Shown here piece after piece: positions 36,343-44,477 of a stretch of DNA of 64,000 bases. Each line of letters begins with the position of its first letter. Within the stretch, counting starts at the first letter, position 1. Source of the DNA: Actinoplanes sp. TBRC 11911 (GTDB lineage Bacteria; Actinomycetota; Actinomycetes; Mycobacteriales; Micromonosporaceae); contig NZ_JABBNC010000014.1 in the NCBI RefSeq assembly GCF_012933445.1, positions 124,001 through 188,000 on the forward strand, given 5' to 3'. Made by a program: the position numbers and the translations under genes. Under the pieces are notes generated by a model, which worked only from the letters and a program-made list of their open reading frames with translations, did no database searches and was not told where the DNA came from.

Positions 36343-37275
36343 GTGACTGACGAGCCTGAACTGCCCACCGCGGGGCGTAAGCCGCCGCACACCGACGAGC
36401 CGGTGGCGATGCTCGACGAGTCGCCGGCCGAGCCCGCGGCCTCCGCGTTCCCCGCGGCCGCGGACGACGAGCCACCGCCGGTCGAGCCCCGGCCCGCGGA
36501 CGATTCCGTGGCGGACGAGGCGGACGGGCGTACGGGAGAGGAAGCGCAAGCGGAACCCGAAAGGGTGACCGACGCGAAACCGGGCCGTAAGCGCCGCCTC
36601 ACCTCGGCCGGTGCGTTGATCGCCGTACTGCTGGCCGTGTTCGGTTTCACGCTCGTGGTGCAGTTGCGCAGCAACGACGGCGACCAGGGCCTGGCCACCG
36701 CCCGCCAGGAGGACCTGGTGCGCATCCTCAGCGACCTGGACTCGCGCGACAGCCGCCTGCAGTCCGAGATCAACGGGCTGGAGAGCAGTCAGCGGCAGCT
36801 CACCTCGGGTGTGGCGGGCCGGCAGGCGGCGCTCACCGAGGCGGACAAGCGGGCCGACGAGCTGGGTCTGCTGGCGGGCACGCTGCCCGGCCGGGGACCG
36901 GGCCTGCGGATCGTGATGGACAAGGTCAACGCCGCCGCGATCCTCAACGCCGTGCAGGAGTTGCGCGGGGCGGGCGGCGAGGTGATGCAGCTCTACGGCT
37001 CGGACGGGACGGCCGTGCGGATCGTGGCGTCCAGCTTTTTCGTGGACGCGGACGGTGGCGGACTCGTCGCCGACGGCATCGCCCTGTCCGGGCCGTACAC
37101 GTTGGATGTGATCGGCCCGCCGCAGACGATGCAGACCGCGCTGCAGATCCCCGGCGGGGTGGTGGCGTCCGTGAACAGCGACGGCGGTAGCGTGACGCTG
37201 GAGCAGCGCACCATGGTCGAAGTGACCGCGTTGCGTAAAGCGACGACATTGCAATATGCGCGTCCGGCGTCCTGA
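36343..37275 (+). CDS. DUF881 family membrane protein (Rv1825-like)
   Basis: The product has 310 residues from GTG. A long acidic Pro/Glu/Asp-rich cytosolic tail of about 85 residues precedes a transmembrane helix (SAGALIAVLLAVFGFTLVVQ), a coiled coil (RILSDLDSRDSRLQSEINGL) and the DUF881 domain (ILNAVQELRGAGGEVMQLYG). The acidic tail distinguishes it from the first DUF881 protein and could dock cytosolic partners, which is inference. It lies 12 bp after the small basic protein gene. Confidence 0.93.
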   Translation: MTDEPELPTAGRKPPHTDEPVAMLDESPAEPAASAFPAAADDEPPPVEPRPADDSVADEADGRTGEEAQAEPERVTDAKPGRKRRLTSAGALIAVLLAVFGFTLVVQLRSNDGDQGLATARQEDLVRILSDLDSRDSRLQSEINGLESSQRQLTSGVAGRQAALTEADKRADELGLLAGTLPGRGPGLRIVMDKVNAAAILNAVQELRGAGGEVMQLYGSDGTAVRIVASSFFVDADGGGLVADGIALSGPYTLDVIGPPQTMQTALQIPGGVVASVNSDGGSVTLEQRTMVEVTALRKATTLQYARPAS

Positions 37276-37317
37276 GGGCGCCGTCATAGGGGCAGAGCGT
37301 GATACGGGAGAGATGGC

Positions 37318-37698
37318 GTGATTCCTGAGGACCTGCGGTACACCGCTGAACACGAGTGGGTGGCCGGTGACGGCAGCGGGCCGGTGCGGGTGGGCATCAC
37401 CCACTACGCGCAGGACGCGCTGGGCGACATCGTGTTCGTCCAACTGCCCGACGAGGGCACCGAGGTGCAGGCCGGCGACGCGTTCGGCGAGATCGAGTCG
37501 ACCAAGAGCGTCTCCGAGATCTACGCGCCGGTGTCCGGCACTGTCGTGGCCAAGAACGCTTCGCTGGGCGACGAGCCGGAACTGATCAACGCGGAGCCGT
37601 ACGCGGCGGGCTGGCTGGTGGAGATCGCACCGAGTGATCCGGGTGCGATCGCCGGTCTGCTCGACGCGAATGCCTACAAGGCACTGACGGAGAGCTGA
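37318..37698 (+). CDS. gcvH: Glycine cleavage system H protein
   Basis: A 126-residue lipoyl carrier. RYTAEHEWV opens the domain, and the lipoylated lysine is K63 in ESTKSVSE. It shuttles the aminomethyl group between the P, T and L proteins of the glycine cleavage complex. The other gcv genes are not here; their absence and the position before a GarA-like gene match Rv1826. GGGAGAG lies just before the GTG start. Confidence 0.96.
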   Translation: MIPEDLRYTAEHEWVAGDGSGPVRVGITHYAQDALGDIVFVQLPDEGTEVQAGDAFGEIESTKSVSEIYAPVSGTVVAKNASLGDEPELINAEPYAAGWLVEIAPSDPGAIAGLLDANAYKALTES

Positions 37699-37718
37699 TC
37701 GATATCCGCGCGTCCGGT

Positions 37719-37756
37719 TGCCCCGCGATATTGGCACTTACTAGGCTCGCGGGGCA
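37719..37756. terminator. 10-bp inverted repeat after gcvH
   Basis: TGCCCCGCGA and TCGCGGGGCA are exact complements with an 18-nt loop, 21 bp after the gcvH stop. It could terminate the upstream operon or be an operator for the FHA gene that starts at 37875. Confidence 0.45.
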
Positions 37757-37874
37757 CAACAACTGTTATTCCTTTGAAACCTGAAACCGATAGTCGTGCG
37801 TCCGGGCCTTTTGGCCGCGGTGGGGGAGTTCCCGTGCCGCATGGCGGCGACCAACTGATCCGTGAGGTGGTCCG

Positions 37875-38327
37875 ATGACGCGCCCAGACGACGAGTTCCC
37901 CCCACTCGACGTCACGTCCACGCTGAACCTCGGCGCTCTCGACGAGGTGCTCGAGGGTCCTGACACCGACGTGGTGCCGAGCCGCATGTCCGGCTCGCTC
38001 CCGCCGGGGATGGCATTGCTGGTGGTGCGCCGTGGCCCGAACGCGGGTGCCCGCTTCCTGCTCGATCACGACGTGACGACGAGCGGCCGGCACCCCGACA
38101 GCGACATCTTCCTGGACGATGTGACGGTTTCGCGCCGGCACGCGGAGTTCCACCGTGAGGGCGGCACCTTCACGGTCCGCGACGTGGGCTCGCTCAACGG
38201 CACCTATGTGAACCGTGAGCGGGTCGAAGCGGCGACCCTGAGCAACGGTGACGAGGTGCAGATCGGCAAGTTCCGCCTCGTGTTCATCGCCGGCCCCCGG
38301 CCGGAGGGCGAGGGCAGCCGGGCGTGA
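37875..38327 (+). CDS. FHA-domain regulator, GarA/OdhI-like
   Basis: A 150-residue cytosolic protein. The FHA domain covers about residues 45-140: TSGRHPDSDIFLDDVTVSRR binds phosphothreonine, and GSLNGTYVNRE is the conserved loop. Its orthologues (GarA, OdhI) switch 2-oxoglutarate dehydrogenase and glutamate metabolism and are controlled by Ser/Thr kinases through an N-terminal ETTS motif. Here the tail reads LDVTSTLN, so T14 or T16 are the likely phosphosites, although the exact ETTS is not kept. It sits between gcvH and the MerR gene, as in Rv1827. Confidence 0.93.
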   Translation: MTRPDDEFPPLDVTSTLNLGALDEVLEGPDTDVVPSRMSGSLPPGMALLVVRRGPNAGARFLLDHDVTTSGRHPDSDIFLDDVTVSRRHAEFHREGGTFTVRDVGSLNGTYVNRERVEAATLSNGDEVQIGKFRLVFIAGPRPEGEGSRA

Positions 38328-39061
38328 ACTCGTCGGGGGCGGCAGCGCGCGACCCAGGGGCTCGCCCCGGGGCCGGGCGTGAGGCCGCGCTGATGAGCAT
38401 CGGGGAGGTGCTGGCCCATCTGCGCGCCGAGTTCCCCGACACCACGATCTCGAAGTTGCGGTTCCTGGAGGCGGAGGGGCTGGTCGACCCCCAGCGCACC
38501 GCCTCCGGGTACCGCAAGTACTCGTGGAACGACGTGGCCCGGCTGCGTTTCGTGCTGACCGCGCAGCGAGATCAGTATCTCCCGTTGCGCGTCATTCGCG
38601 AGCAGCTCGACAGGATGTCCGATGAGCCGCCCGTGCCCGCCCGGCCGACCCTGGTCGCGGTGGGCACGGAGAAGGCGGCCGATCCGTCCGACACCCGGAT
38701 CCCCCGGGAGGATGTGATCGAACGCACTGGGGTGAGCGGGGAACTGCTCGACGACCTGGAGCAGATCGGTCTGGTCACGGCCAAGCCGCCCGGCTGGTAC
38801 GACGGCGACGCGGTGATCATCGTCGAAGCGGTCGTGGGTCTGACCCGCTACGGGTTGGAGACGCGTCATCTGCGTGCGTTCCGGGCCGCCTCCGATCGGG
38901 AGGTCGGCCTGTTCACGCAGCTTCTGGCGCCGCTGGTGCGGCAGAGTGATCCGGCGGCCCGGGCGCGGGCCGCGGAGACGGCACGCGAGCTGCAGGCTCT
39001 TTCGCAGCGATTGCACGCCGCATTGGTGCGGGCGGGCCTGCGCGGCGAACTCGGTCGCTGA
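38324..39061 (+). CDS. MerR-type regulator, FtsR-like (Rv1828)
   Basis: A 245-residue regulator. The winged helix is SIGEVLAHLRAEFPDTTISK with LRFLEAEGLVDPQRTASGYR, where the KLRFLEAEGL pattern marks the FtsR/Rv1828 group. A second helical region (YLPLRVIREQLDRM and the C-terminal half) probably mediates dimerisation. In Corynebacterium the orthologue activates ftsZ. The GTG start overlaps the FHA stop (GTGA), so the two are co-translated. Confidence 0.93.
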   Translation: MNSSGAAARDPGARPGAGREAALMSIGEVLAHLRAEFPDTTISKLRFLEAEGLVDPQRTASGYRKYSWNDVARLRFVLTAQRDQYLPLRVIREQLDRMSDEPPVPARPTLVAVGTEKAADPSDTRIPREDVIERTGVSGELLDDLEQIGLVTAKPPGWYDGDAVIIVEAVVGLTRYGLETRHLRAFRAASDREVGLFTQLLAPLVRQSDPAARARAAETARELQALSQRLHAALVRAGLRGELGR

Positions 39062-39197
39062 GCCGATTCACCTACGCTGCACGGGGTATGCCGCAGCGGT
39101 TGGATCCGTACGGCGTGCGTGTACCGTGACTCAAAGGGCGGCCGTACGGGTGCACCTCAAGTGCGGAGCACAACGACAAACGACACGGAGGCGGGCG

Positions 39198-39662
39198 GTG
39201 CGCGAGCTGAGCGTGGTCGGAGTTCGGGTGGAGCTGCCTAGCAACCAGCCGATCGTCCTGCTGCGGGAGGTCGACGGTGATCGGTACCTGCCGATCTGGA
39301 TCGGTGCGGTGGAAGCGACCGCCATCGCGTACGAGCAGCAGGGTGTGAAGCCCGCCCGGCCGCTGACGCACGACTTGCTGCGGGACATTCTGGCGGCGCT
39401 GAAGGCGCCGCTGAAGGCCGTGGAGATCACCGAGCTGAAGGACAACGTCTTCTACGCCGACCTGCTGATCGGTGAGGATGTGCGGGTGTCCGCCCGGCCC
39501 AGCGACTCGATCGCGCTGGCGTTGCGGGTGGGCGCGCCGATCCGCTGCGCCGAGCAGGTGCTGACCGAGGCCGGCATCGTCATCCCGGACGAGCAGGAGG
39601 ACGAGGTGGAGAAGTTCCGCGAGTTCCTCGACCAGGTGCGCCCCGAGGATTTCGCGGGCTGA
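39198..39662 (+). CDS. Bifunctional nuclease family protein (DUF151, Rv1829)
   Basis: A 154-residue DUF151 domain: ELSVVGVRVELPSNQPIVLL, LPIWIGAVEATAIA, TELKDNVFYADLLI and RPSDSIALALRVGAPI. Plant members have combined RNase and DNase activity, but bacterial function is poorly known. A C-terminal acidic stretch (DEQEDEVEKFREFLDQV) follows. It is transcribed in the same direction as the MerR genes on both sides. Confidence 0.93.
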   Translation: MRELSVVGVRVELPSNQPIVLLREVDGDRYLPIWIGAVEATAIAYEQQGVKPARPLTHDLLRDILAALKAPLKAVEITELKDNVFYADLLIGEDVRVSARPSDSIALALRVGAPIRCAEQVLTEAGIVIPDEQEDEVEKFREFLDQVRPEDFAG

Positions 39663-39803
39663 CCTGCGCCTCACCAGTTTGATCGACAAAGGGCTAGCCC
39701 GTAAGCGGCGTGTCATGGCGTTACCTCCCTGTTTCGGCGGCCACTGAGATATACGCTCGTGAAGTCCAGGTGAAGCGGCATCGCGCAGCGGGGAGGTAGT
39801 CGC

Positions 39804-40355
39804 GTGCACGAGCAGCCACTCGAGGGCCCGTTCGTCGGCGAGGACGGCTCGGTCGGTTATCGCGGCGTCACGGCTTGCCAGGCGGTCGGTATCAGCTACC
39901 GTCAACTGGACTATTGGGCCCGGACGTCGCTGGTCGTACCGAGCATTCGCGACGCCGAGGGGTCCGGCACCCAGCGGCTCTACTCGTTCCGCGATTTAGT
40001 GGTCCTCAAGGTCGTCAAGCGTCTGCTGGACGCCGGGGTCTCCCTGCAGAACATCCGCCGCGCCATCGAAACGCTTCGCTCACGCGGCGTCGAGGACCTG
40101 GCCGGCATCACGCTGATCTCGGACGGCACGACGGTGTACGAGTGCCGCTCCCCGGAGGAGGTCGTCGACCTGCTGCAGGGTGGTCAGGGGGTGTTCGGCA
40201 TCGCGATCGGGGGAGCGTTCAAGGAGATCCAGGGCTCGCTGTCGCATCTGCCGGCCGAGCCCGCCGCCGGGCCGCAGCCGGTCGGCGGTGATCCTGCTCC
40301 GGCCGCCGCGGGCGATGAGCTGGCGGCCCGCCGGGCACGCCGGCGCGCCGGCTGA
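39804..40355 (+). CDS. MerR-type regulator (Rv1830-like)
   Basis: A 183-residue regulator with winged helix GYRGVTACQAVGISYRQLDY and WARTSLVVPSIRDAEG, then SFRDLVVLKVVKRLLDAGVS and LQNIRRAIETLRSRG. The effector or dimer domain (LISDGTTVYECRSPEEVVDL) lacks cysteines for metal sensing. The tail is Ala/Pro/Arg-rich. It closes the conserved block, as Rv1830 does. GGGAGG lies 6 bp before the GTG. Confidence 0.92.
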   Translation: MHEQPLEGPFVGEDGSVGYRGVTACQAVGISYRQLDYWARTSLVVPSIRDAEGSGTQRLYSFRDLVVLKVVKRLLDAGVSLQNIRRAIETLRSRGVEDLAGITLISDGTTVYECRSPEEVVDLLQGGQGVFGIAIGGAFKEIQGSLSHLPAEPAAGPQPVGGDPAPAAAGDELAARRARRRAG

Positions 40356-40414
40356 TGTTGCCGTTTTGGCAATGAATTTTGCCCGATCTTCGCGGTCCGG
40401 CGCAGGCTGAGCGC

Positions 40415-41023
40415 ATGAGCGACGAACAAGCATGGGATTCCCGGTACGCCGAGAGCGACCGCATCTGGAGCGGCAAGCCCAACGACGCGCTGGTCGCCGA
40501 GGTGTCCTCGCTGACGCCCGGCAGCGCCCTGGATCTGGGCTGCGGCGAGGGCGCCGACGCGGTGTGGCTGGCGACGCAGGGCTGGGATGTCACGGCCGTG
40601 GACATCTCGACGGTGGCGCTGGCCCGGGCCGCCGCGCACGCGAGTGACGCCGGGGTGCGGGTGCGCTTCGAGCACCACAACTTGGAGCACTCCTTCCCGT
40701 CCGGCTCGTACGACCTGGTGTCCGCCCAGTTCTTGCATTTCTGGGGCGATTTCGACCGCGAGAAGATCCTGCGCACGGCGGCGTCCCACGTGGCCCCGGG
40801 CGGCACGCTGCTGATCGAGGGCCACATGGACCCGGGCCCGTTCCACCACGAGCACCAGCACGAGATGCGCTTCCCGGCCCCGGACGAGGTGATCGCCGCG
40901 CTGGCCCTGGACGACACGTGGCAGGTGGAGACGAACCAGATCCACCCCCGGACCCAGACCGGCCCGGACGGGAAGCCGGCAACCCGCACCGACGCGACGG
41001 TGAAGCTGCGGCGCCGCGCGTAG
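40415..41023 (+). CDS. Class I SAM-dependent methyltransferase
   Basis: A 202-residue Rossmann-fold methyltransferase. Motif I is ALDLGCGEGADAVWLA, motif II VTAVDIS, and the motif IV-like segment is YDLVSAQFLHF. The substrate is unknown; the His-rich FHHEHQHEM stretch and Pro motif near residues 143-155 are unusual and could bind metal. The 3' 225 bp are duplicated downstream as a fragment (41687-41911). Confidence 0.9.
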   Translation: MSDEQAWDSRYAESDRIWSGKPNDALVAEVSSLTPGSALDLGCGEGADAVWLATQGWDVTAVDISTVALARAAAHASDAGVRVRFEHHNLEHSFPSGSYDLVSAQFLHFWGDFDREKILRTAASHVAPGGTLLIEGHMDPGPFHHEHQHEMRFPAPDEVIAALALDDTWQVETNQIHPRTQTGPDGKPATRTDATVKLRRRA

Positions 41024-41026
41024 GGG

Positions 41027-41581
41027 TCAGGCGAGGTCGTGGTCGGTGGGCGTCGTGTTGAGGACCCAGGCCAGGGGCATCGTCGCGCGCACGGTGTAGT
41101 GGCCACCATCCAGTTGATGCATGGTCACCGTCTGGCCCTGGTCCTGGTCGATCACCCAGTACTGCGCGATGCCGGCCGCGGCGTACTCGGTGCGTTTGGT
41201 GACGGTGTCGATGCCCTCGGACCCCGGGGAGATGATCTCGGCGACGAGCATGACATCGGTGACCGGCAGCCAGACACCGTCGGTTTGCGGCTTGCTCCAG
41301 ACGACCAGGTCGGGAATCCGGCCGCCGACGCCCCCGTCGCGGCCGGGTATCCGCAGGCCGACAGCCTGAGCGACGCGTTCGGCAGGAACACCGGCCGCGG
41401 CCAGCCACATCATGAGGCGGGTGGCGATGATCGCATGTGCATACCCGGGAGGGGGCATGACGGAAAGGATCCCCTCGGGGCTGATCTCGTAGCGGTGGTG
41501 TTCGTCCGCGGCCATCATCGCGGTGAGGTCGTCGAGCGTCACGTCCGCTGGCATGTACCTGCCGACAGCCTCTGAGCTCAT
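41027..41581 (-). CDS. Uma2 family (DUF820) protein, copy A
   Basis: A 184-residue PD-(D/E)xK-fold protein: PDLVVWSK supplies the Asp, LVAEIISPGSEG the Glu, and TKRTEYAAAGIAQYWVID the Lys and following strand. Uma2 proteins are predicted restriction-like endonucleases, expanded in cyanobacteria and actinomycetes, with unknown cellular role. It is the diverged twin of the gene at 41919, and its start region is nearly identical. The stop is 3 bp from the convergent methyltransferase stop. Confidence 0.9.
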   Translation of the reverse strand: MSSEAVGRYMPADVTLDDLTAMMAADEHHRYEISPEGILSVMPPPGYAHAIIATRLMMWLAAAGVPAERVAQAVGLRIPGRDGGVGGRIPDLVVWSKPQTDGVWLPVTDVMLVAEIISPGSEGIDTVTKRTEYAAAGIAQYWVIDQDQGQTVTMHQLDGGHYTVRATMPLAWVLNTTPTDHDLA

Positions 41582-41676
41582 GCGGGCATCGTATCCGTTT
41601 CGCCGGCCGGGCTCACTCCCTGTCCACAGGACGCACCGTTCCGCCTACGCCGGTCCCGCAGCCGGTGGAAAGCCCC
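41578..41676 (-). pseudogene. 3' remnant of CPT-like kinase (duplication scar)
   Basis: The segment repeats the last codons of the kinase at 42470, ending NGASCGQGVSPAGETDTMPA and overlapping the Uma2 start by 4 bp exactly as in the intact copy. Upstream of it the frame runs into the antisense of the methyltransferase fragment, so no functional kinase is encoded. Confidence 0.8.
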
Positions 41677-41686
41677 ACGTGTCCCG

Positions 41687-41911
41687 GGCGGCACGCTGCT
41701 GATCGAGGGCCACATGGACCCGGGCCCGTTCCACCACGAGCACCAGCACGAGATGCGCTTCCCGGCGCCGGACGAGGTGATCGCCGCGCTGGCCCTGGAC
41801 GACGCGTGGCAGGTGGAGACGAGCCAGGTCCACCCCCGGACCCAGACCGGCCCGGACGGGAAGCCGGCAACCCGCACGGACGCGACGGTGAAGCTGCGCC
41901 GCCGCGCCTAG
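41687..41911 (+). pseudogene. 3' fragment of SAM methyltransferase (duplication scar)
   Basis: This stretch corresponds to codons 129-202 of the methyltransferase at 40415 and ends with the same KLRRRA. It lacks the SAM-binding motifs, so it cannot be an active enzyme. The frame has stayed open and most differences are conservative (for example TWQVETNQI against AWQVETSQV). Confidence 0.85.
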
Positions 41912-41918
41912 CTGCCCG

Positions 41919-42473
41919 CTATACGAGGTCGTGGTCGGCGGGCGTCATGTTGAGAAGCCAGGCGAGGGGCATCGATTCGCGGACGGTGTAGTGGCCACCG
42001 TCGAGTTCATGCATGGTGACATTGTGAGCCGGATCCTGGTCGACGAGCCAGTATTGAGGGATGCCCGCCCCGGCGTATTCAGTTCGTTTCGTGACTGTGT
42101 CGACACCCTCGGACCCGGGGGAAATGATCTCGACGACGAGGAGGACGTTGGTGACCGGCAGCCAGACACCGTCGGCCTGAGCCTTGCTCCACAGGACAAG
42201 ATCGGGGATCCGGCCGCCGAGGCCACCGTTCCGGCCGGGAATCCGTAGTCCGACGCCCTGGGCGAATCGATCCAGAGGGAACCCGGCTGCTATGAGCCAC
42301 GCCGTAAGGCGGTTGGCGATGATGGCGCGCGCGAGGCCCGGCGGGGGCATGACAGACAGGACCCCGTCGGGGCTGATCTCGTAGCGGTGGTGTTCGTCCG
42401 CGGCCATCATCGCGGTGAGGTCGTCGAGCGTCACGTCCGCTGGCATGTACCTGTCGACAGCCTCTGAGCTCAT
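41919..42473 (-). CDS. Uma2 family (DUF820) protein, copy B
   Basis: A 184-residue paralogue of copy A with the same nuclease motifs (PDLVLWSK, LVVEIISPGSEG, TKRTEYAGAGIPQYWLVD). Its ATG overlaps the stop of the upstream kinase gene (ATGA), so the two are translationally coupled; copy A has the same junction but only a kinase remnant. Copy B therefore keeps the likely ancestral arrangement. Confidence 0.9.
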   Translation of the reverse strand: MSSEAVDRYMPADVTLDDLTAMMAADEHHRYEISPDGVLSVMPPPGLARAIIANRLTAWLIAAGFPLDRFAQGVGLRIPGRNGGLGGRIPDLVLWSKAQADGVWLPVTNVLLVVEIISPGSEGVDTVTKRTEYAGAGIPQYWLVDQDPAHNVTMHELDGGHYTVRESMPLAWLLNMTPADHDLV

Positions 42474-43096
42474 GCGGGCATCGTATCCGTTTCGCCGGCC
42501 GGGCTCACTCCCTGTCCACAGGACGCACCGTTCCGCTTATGCGCGACCCGCAGCCTTTCGAAAGCCGTCGGGCCGGTCGGCCGGCTACGCAGGAACGCGC
42601 CGATTCGCGCGGCCGAGTCGGCGTTCAAAGCCGTCGTGTCGAGCTCCAGGTCGTACCGGCGGTGGGCGTGGACCAGGGCAAGCTGCGCAGCCGCCTGTCC
42701 GGGGGTTCGGTCGCCACGGGCCAGTTCGCGGCGGGTCAGTTCGGCCGCCGAGCAGTGCAGGCCCACGAACACGACGTCGAACGGCTCGAACAACGTCAGG
42801 CAGTCGTCGAGGCGCCACGGCTCGCTGAAGAGGTGGTCGACCACCACGTCGTTGCCGGCGGCGGCCATGCCGGCCACCGCGCGGTGGAAGCCTGCCCGGG
42901 TGCGGGCCAGCATCGCGTCGATGTCGGCCTCGGGGACGCGGACCAGCGCGCGCATCTCCCCGAACGCGTCGACCGACAGGTGGAACCATGGCGTGTCCAG
43001 GGTTTGCAGCAGGCTGCGCGCGACGCTCGATTTCCCCGAGCTGGACGTGCCGTTGAGCAGCACGATCCGGCCGGGCGGTCCGGGCGGCGGCCTCAC
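42470..43096 (-). CDS. Chloramphenicol-phosphotransferase-like kinase
   Basis: A 208-residue P-loop kinase. IVLLNGTSSSGKSSVARSLL contains Walker A, and WFHLSVDAFGEM has the Asp used by chloramphenicol 3-O-phosphotransferase as catalytic base. VVVDHLFSEPWRLDD and the DVVFVGLHCSAAELTRREL strand are also family features. The actual substrate may not be an antibiotic, as most CPT homologues are uncharacterised. Start GTG 43096 directly precedes the first strand. It overlaps the downstream Uma2 gene. Confidence 0.85.
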   Translation of the reverse strand: MRPPPGPPGRIVLLNGTSSSGKSSVARSLLQTLDTPWFHLSVDAFGEMRALVRVPEADIDAMLARTRAGFHRAVAGMAAAGNDVVVDHLFSEPWRLDDCLTLFEPFDVVFVGLHCSAAELTRRELARGDRTPGQAAAQLALVHAHRRYDLELDTTALNADSAARIGAFLRSRPTGPTAFERLRVAHKRNGASCGQGVSPAGETDTMPA

Positions 43097-43173
43097 GCTG
43101 GTGCCGAGACAGACGGTGGCATGCCCTGACCGTATCGACAGTCCTGACAAGAACTCGCGCCGGGATTCCGCTG

Positions 43174-44178
43174 TCAGAAGAGGGCGAGCTGCCCAGGGGT
43201 CGGGTCGCGGCGTGAGGTCAGGCCACCGCGGAACGCCCACGGGTGGAACTCGGGTACCGAGTCGTCCGGCGGGGGCGGGGCATCCACCAGCGCCCACAAG
43301 GACGGGCCCAGGTTGATGCCCCGCTCGCGGAACGCGCGCCGCATCACCGGAAGGCTCAGCGGCAGCCGGGCGGTGGCCAGGTCGGGCAGCGGCAGGTCGT
43401 CGCGCATGCGCATGATCAGGCGATTGCGTTCGATGGTCGCGCGCGCGGACGGGTCCAGGAAGTACGAGGCGGCGTGGTCGCCCACGGTGGAGCGGACCAG
43501 CGCGTGGTCGGCCTGCCAGGCGGCCTCCACACTGCCGAACACGGCGAGCAGTTTGGCTGCGGTTGTGGAGCCGAACCGGCGTACACCGGGAAGGTTGTCG
43601 GAAGGATCCCCGCGCAGGGCGGCGAAATCGCGGTACTGGCCCGGGTCGACGCCGTAGAGCGCCGGCAGGCCCGCGGTGTCGATCAGGGTGGCCTCGTCGA
43701 AGCCGCCGTTGCGCACCCGCAGCACCGAGGTCTGCTCGTCGATCAGCGCGAACGCGTCCCGGTCGCTGGTCATCAGAACCGAACGCCAGCCCGCGCGCCG
43801 GGCCGCTGCTGCCGCGCTGGCCAGCACGTCGTCGGCTTCCCACGAGGCCGGTACGACCGTGCAGACCCCCGCCGCGCGCAACAGGCCCGGTGCGACGGCG
43901 AGCTGGGCCGTCAGGTCGGCGGGTTTGTCCGGGCGGTGCGCCTTGTATTCCGGGAACTGCGTGCGGCGCGCCGACGACACCGGACAGTCGAAGCCGATGA
44001 CCACCGCGTCCGGGCGGAGCTGAGCGGCGCCGCGAGCCAGGTAGCCGATCAGGCCGCGCAACGCCCAGATCGGAGCACCGTCCGGGGAGAGCATCGCCTC
44101 GGCCGCACCCGCGTGGTAGGCGCGGTGCAGCAGGCTGTTCCCGTCGAGGACGAGCAGCAGCGGCGGGGCGGCAGGCAC
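43174..44178 (-). CDS. 5'-3' exonuclease (PolI N-terminal-domain type)
   Basis: A 334-residue stand-alone 5' nuclease. Metal-binding motifs are LVLDGNSLLHRAY, VIGFDCP, EYKAHRPDKP, SWEADDVLA and MTSDRDAFALID, followed by the helix-hairpin-helix GDPSDNLPGVRRFG. It should remove 5' flaps or RNA primers, in addition to PolA, or act in repair. The GTG at 44178 gives a start typical of the family; longer starts would add unrelated residues. The upstream region has LacI-like sites at 44269-44330. Confidence 0.9.
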   Translation of the reverse strand: MPAAPPLLLVLDGNSLLHRAYHAGAAEAMLSPDGAPIWALRGLIGYLARGAAQLRPDAVVIGFDCPVSSARRTQFPEYKAHRPDKPADLTAQLAVAPGLLRAAGVCTVVPASWEADDVLASAAAAARRAGWRSVLMTSDRDAFALIDEQTSVLRVRNGGFDEATLIDTAGLPALYGVDPGQYRDFAALRGDPSDNLPGVRRFGSTTAAKLLAVFGSVEAAWQADHALVRSTVGDHAASYFLDPSARATIERNRLIMRMRDDLPLPDLATARLPLSLPVMRRAFRERGINLGPSLWALVDAPPPPDDSVPEFHPWAFRGGLTSRRDPTPGQLALF

Positions 44179-44260
44179 CCGATGAGCGTACGCGCGACCC
44201 GCCGGAACCATCACTCCCCTGATGGCCCCGGCGGGCATCCACGCAGGCACGGGCCGTCGA

Positions 44261-44330
44261 TGTTCACGTTCACAAGAGTGAATCTTGCAGCGGGTCGGCT
44301 CGCGCGCTGCATAGAATGTGAACGATAACA
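44261..44330. promoter_or_regulatory. LacI-type operator pair around a possible promoter, without obvious target gene
   Basis: TTCAC-AAGA-GTGAA (44269-44282) is an exact 5-bp-arm inverted repeat just after two GTTCAC copies. TGTGAACGATAACA (44317-44330) is a degenerate LacI-family palindrome that shares 12 of 14 bases with a site upstream of the LacI gene at 45972. TTGCAG (44285-44290) and TAGAAT (44312-44317) between them look like -35 and -10 boxes, although 21 bp apart. On the plus strand no gene follows, only the repeat array. Confidence 0.5.
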
Positions 44331-44477
44331 ACGTTGGAAGTCAATACACGAAATTCGCGCCACCCGGACAGGGCCGCCGACCTGCGCAGCCCCGCGGCAG
44401 GCGCGGCCGCGAACCGTCGGGGGCGGCCTCCCTTGGTTGCCCGCGCGCGCCAGAGCGGAGAGCTACGACCGCGCGGG

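Larger units (their letters stand above)
40786..42568. repeat. Tandem segmental duplication, two units of about 890 bp
   Basis: Unit 1 (about 40786-41676) and unit 2 (about 41674-42568) each contain, in order, the 3' end of the methyltransferase, a complete minus-strand Uma2 gene and the 3' tail of a CPT-like kinase. The offset is 888 bp at the methyltransferase and 892 bp at the Uma2 gene. The join between kinase tail and methyltransferase fragment, near 41676, is what one tandem duplication would create. The copies have since diverged. Confidence 0.88.

Noticed and set aside
37270-37330. Glycine riboswitch ahead of gcvH
   Set aside because: Only 42 bp separate gcvH from the previous gene, too short for the tandem aptamer, and no conserved elements are visible.
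40356-40414. TTGCC-GTTT-TGGCAA mini-hairpin as terminator after the second MerR gene
   Set aside because: The stem is only five to six bases and the following T-run is short; too weak to support.
41714-41911. Functional small protein from the methyltransferase fragment
   Set aside because: It lacks the SAM-binding motifs and a ribosome site; the duplication explains its presence, although its open frame is noted.
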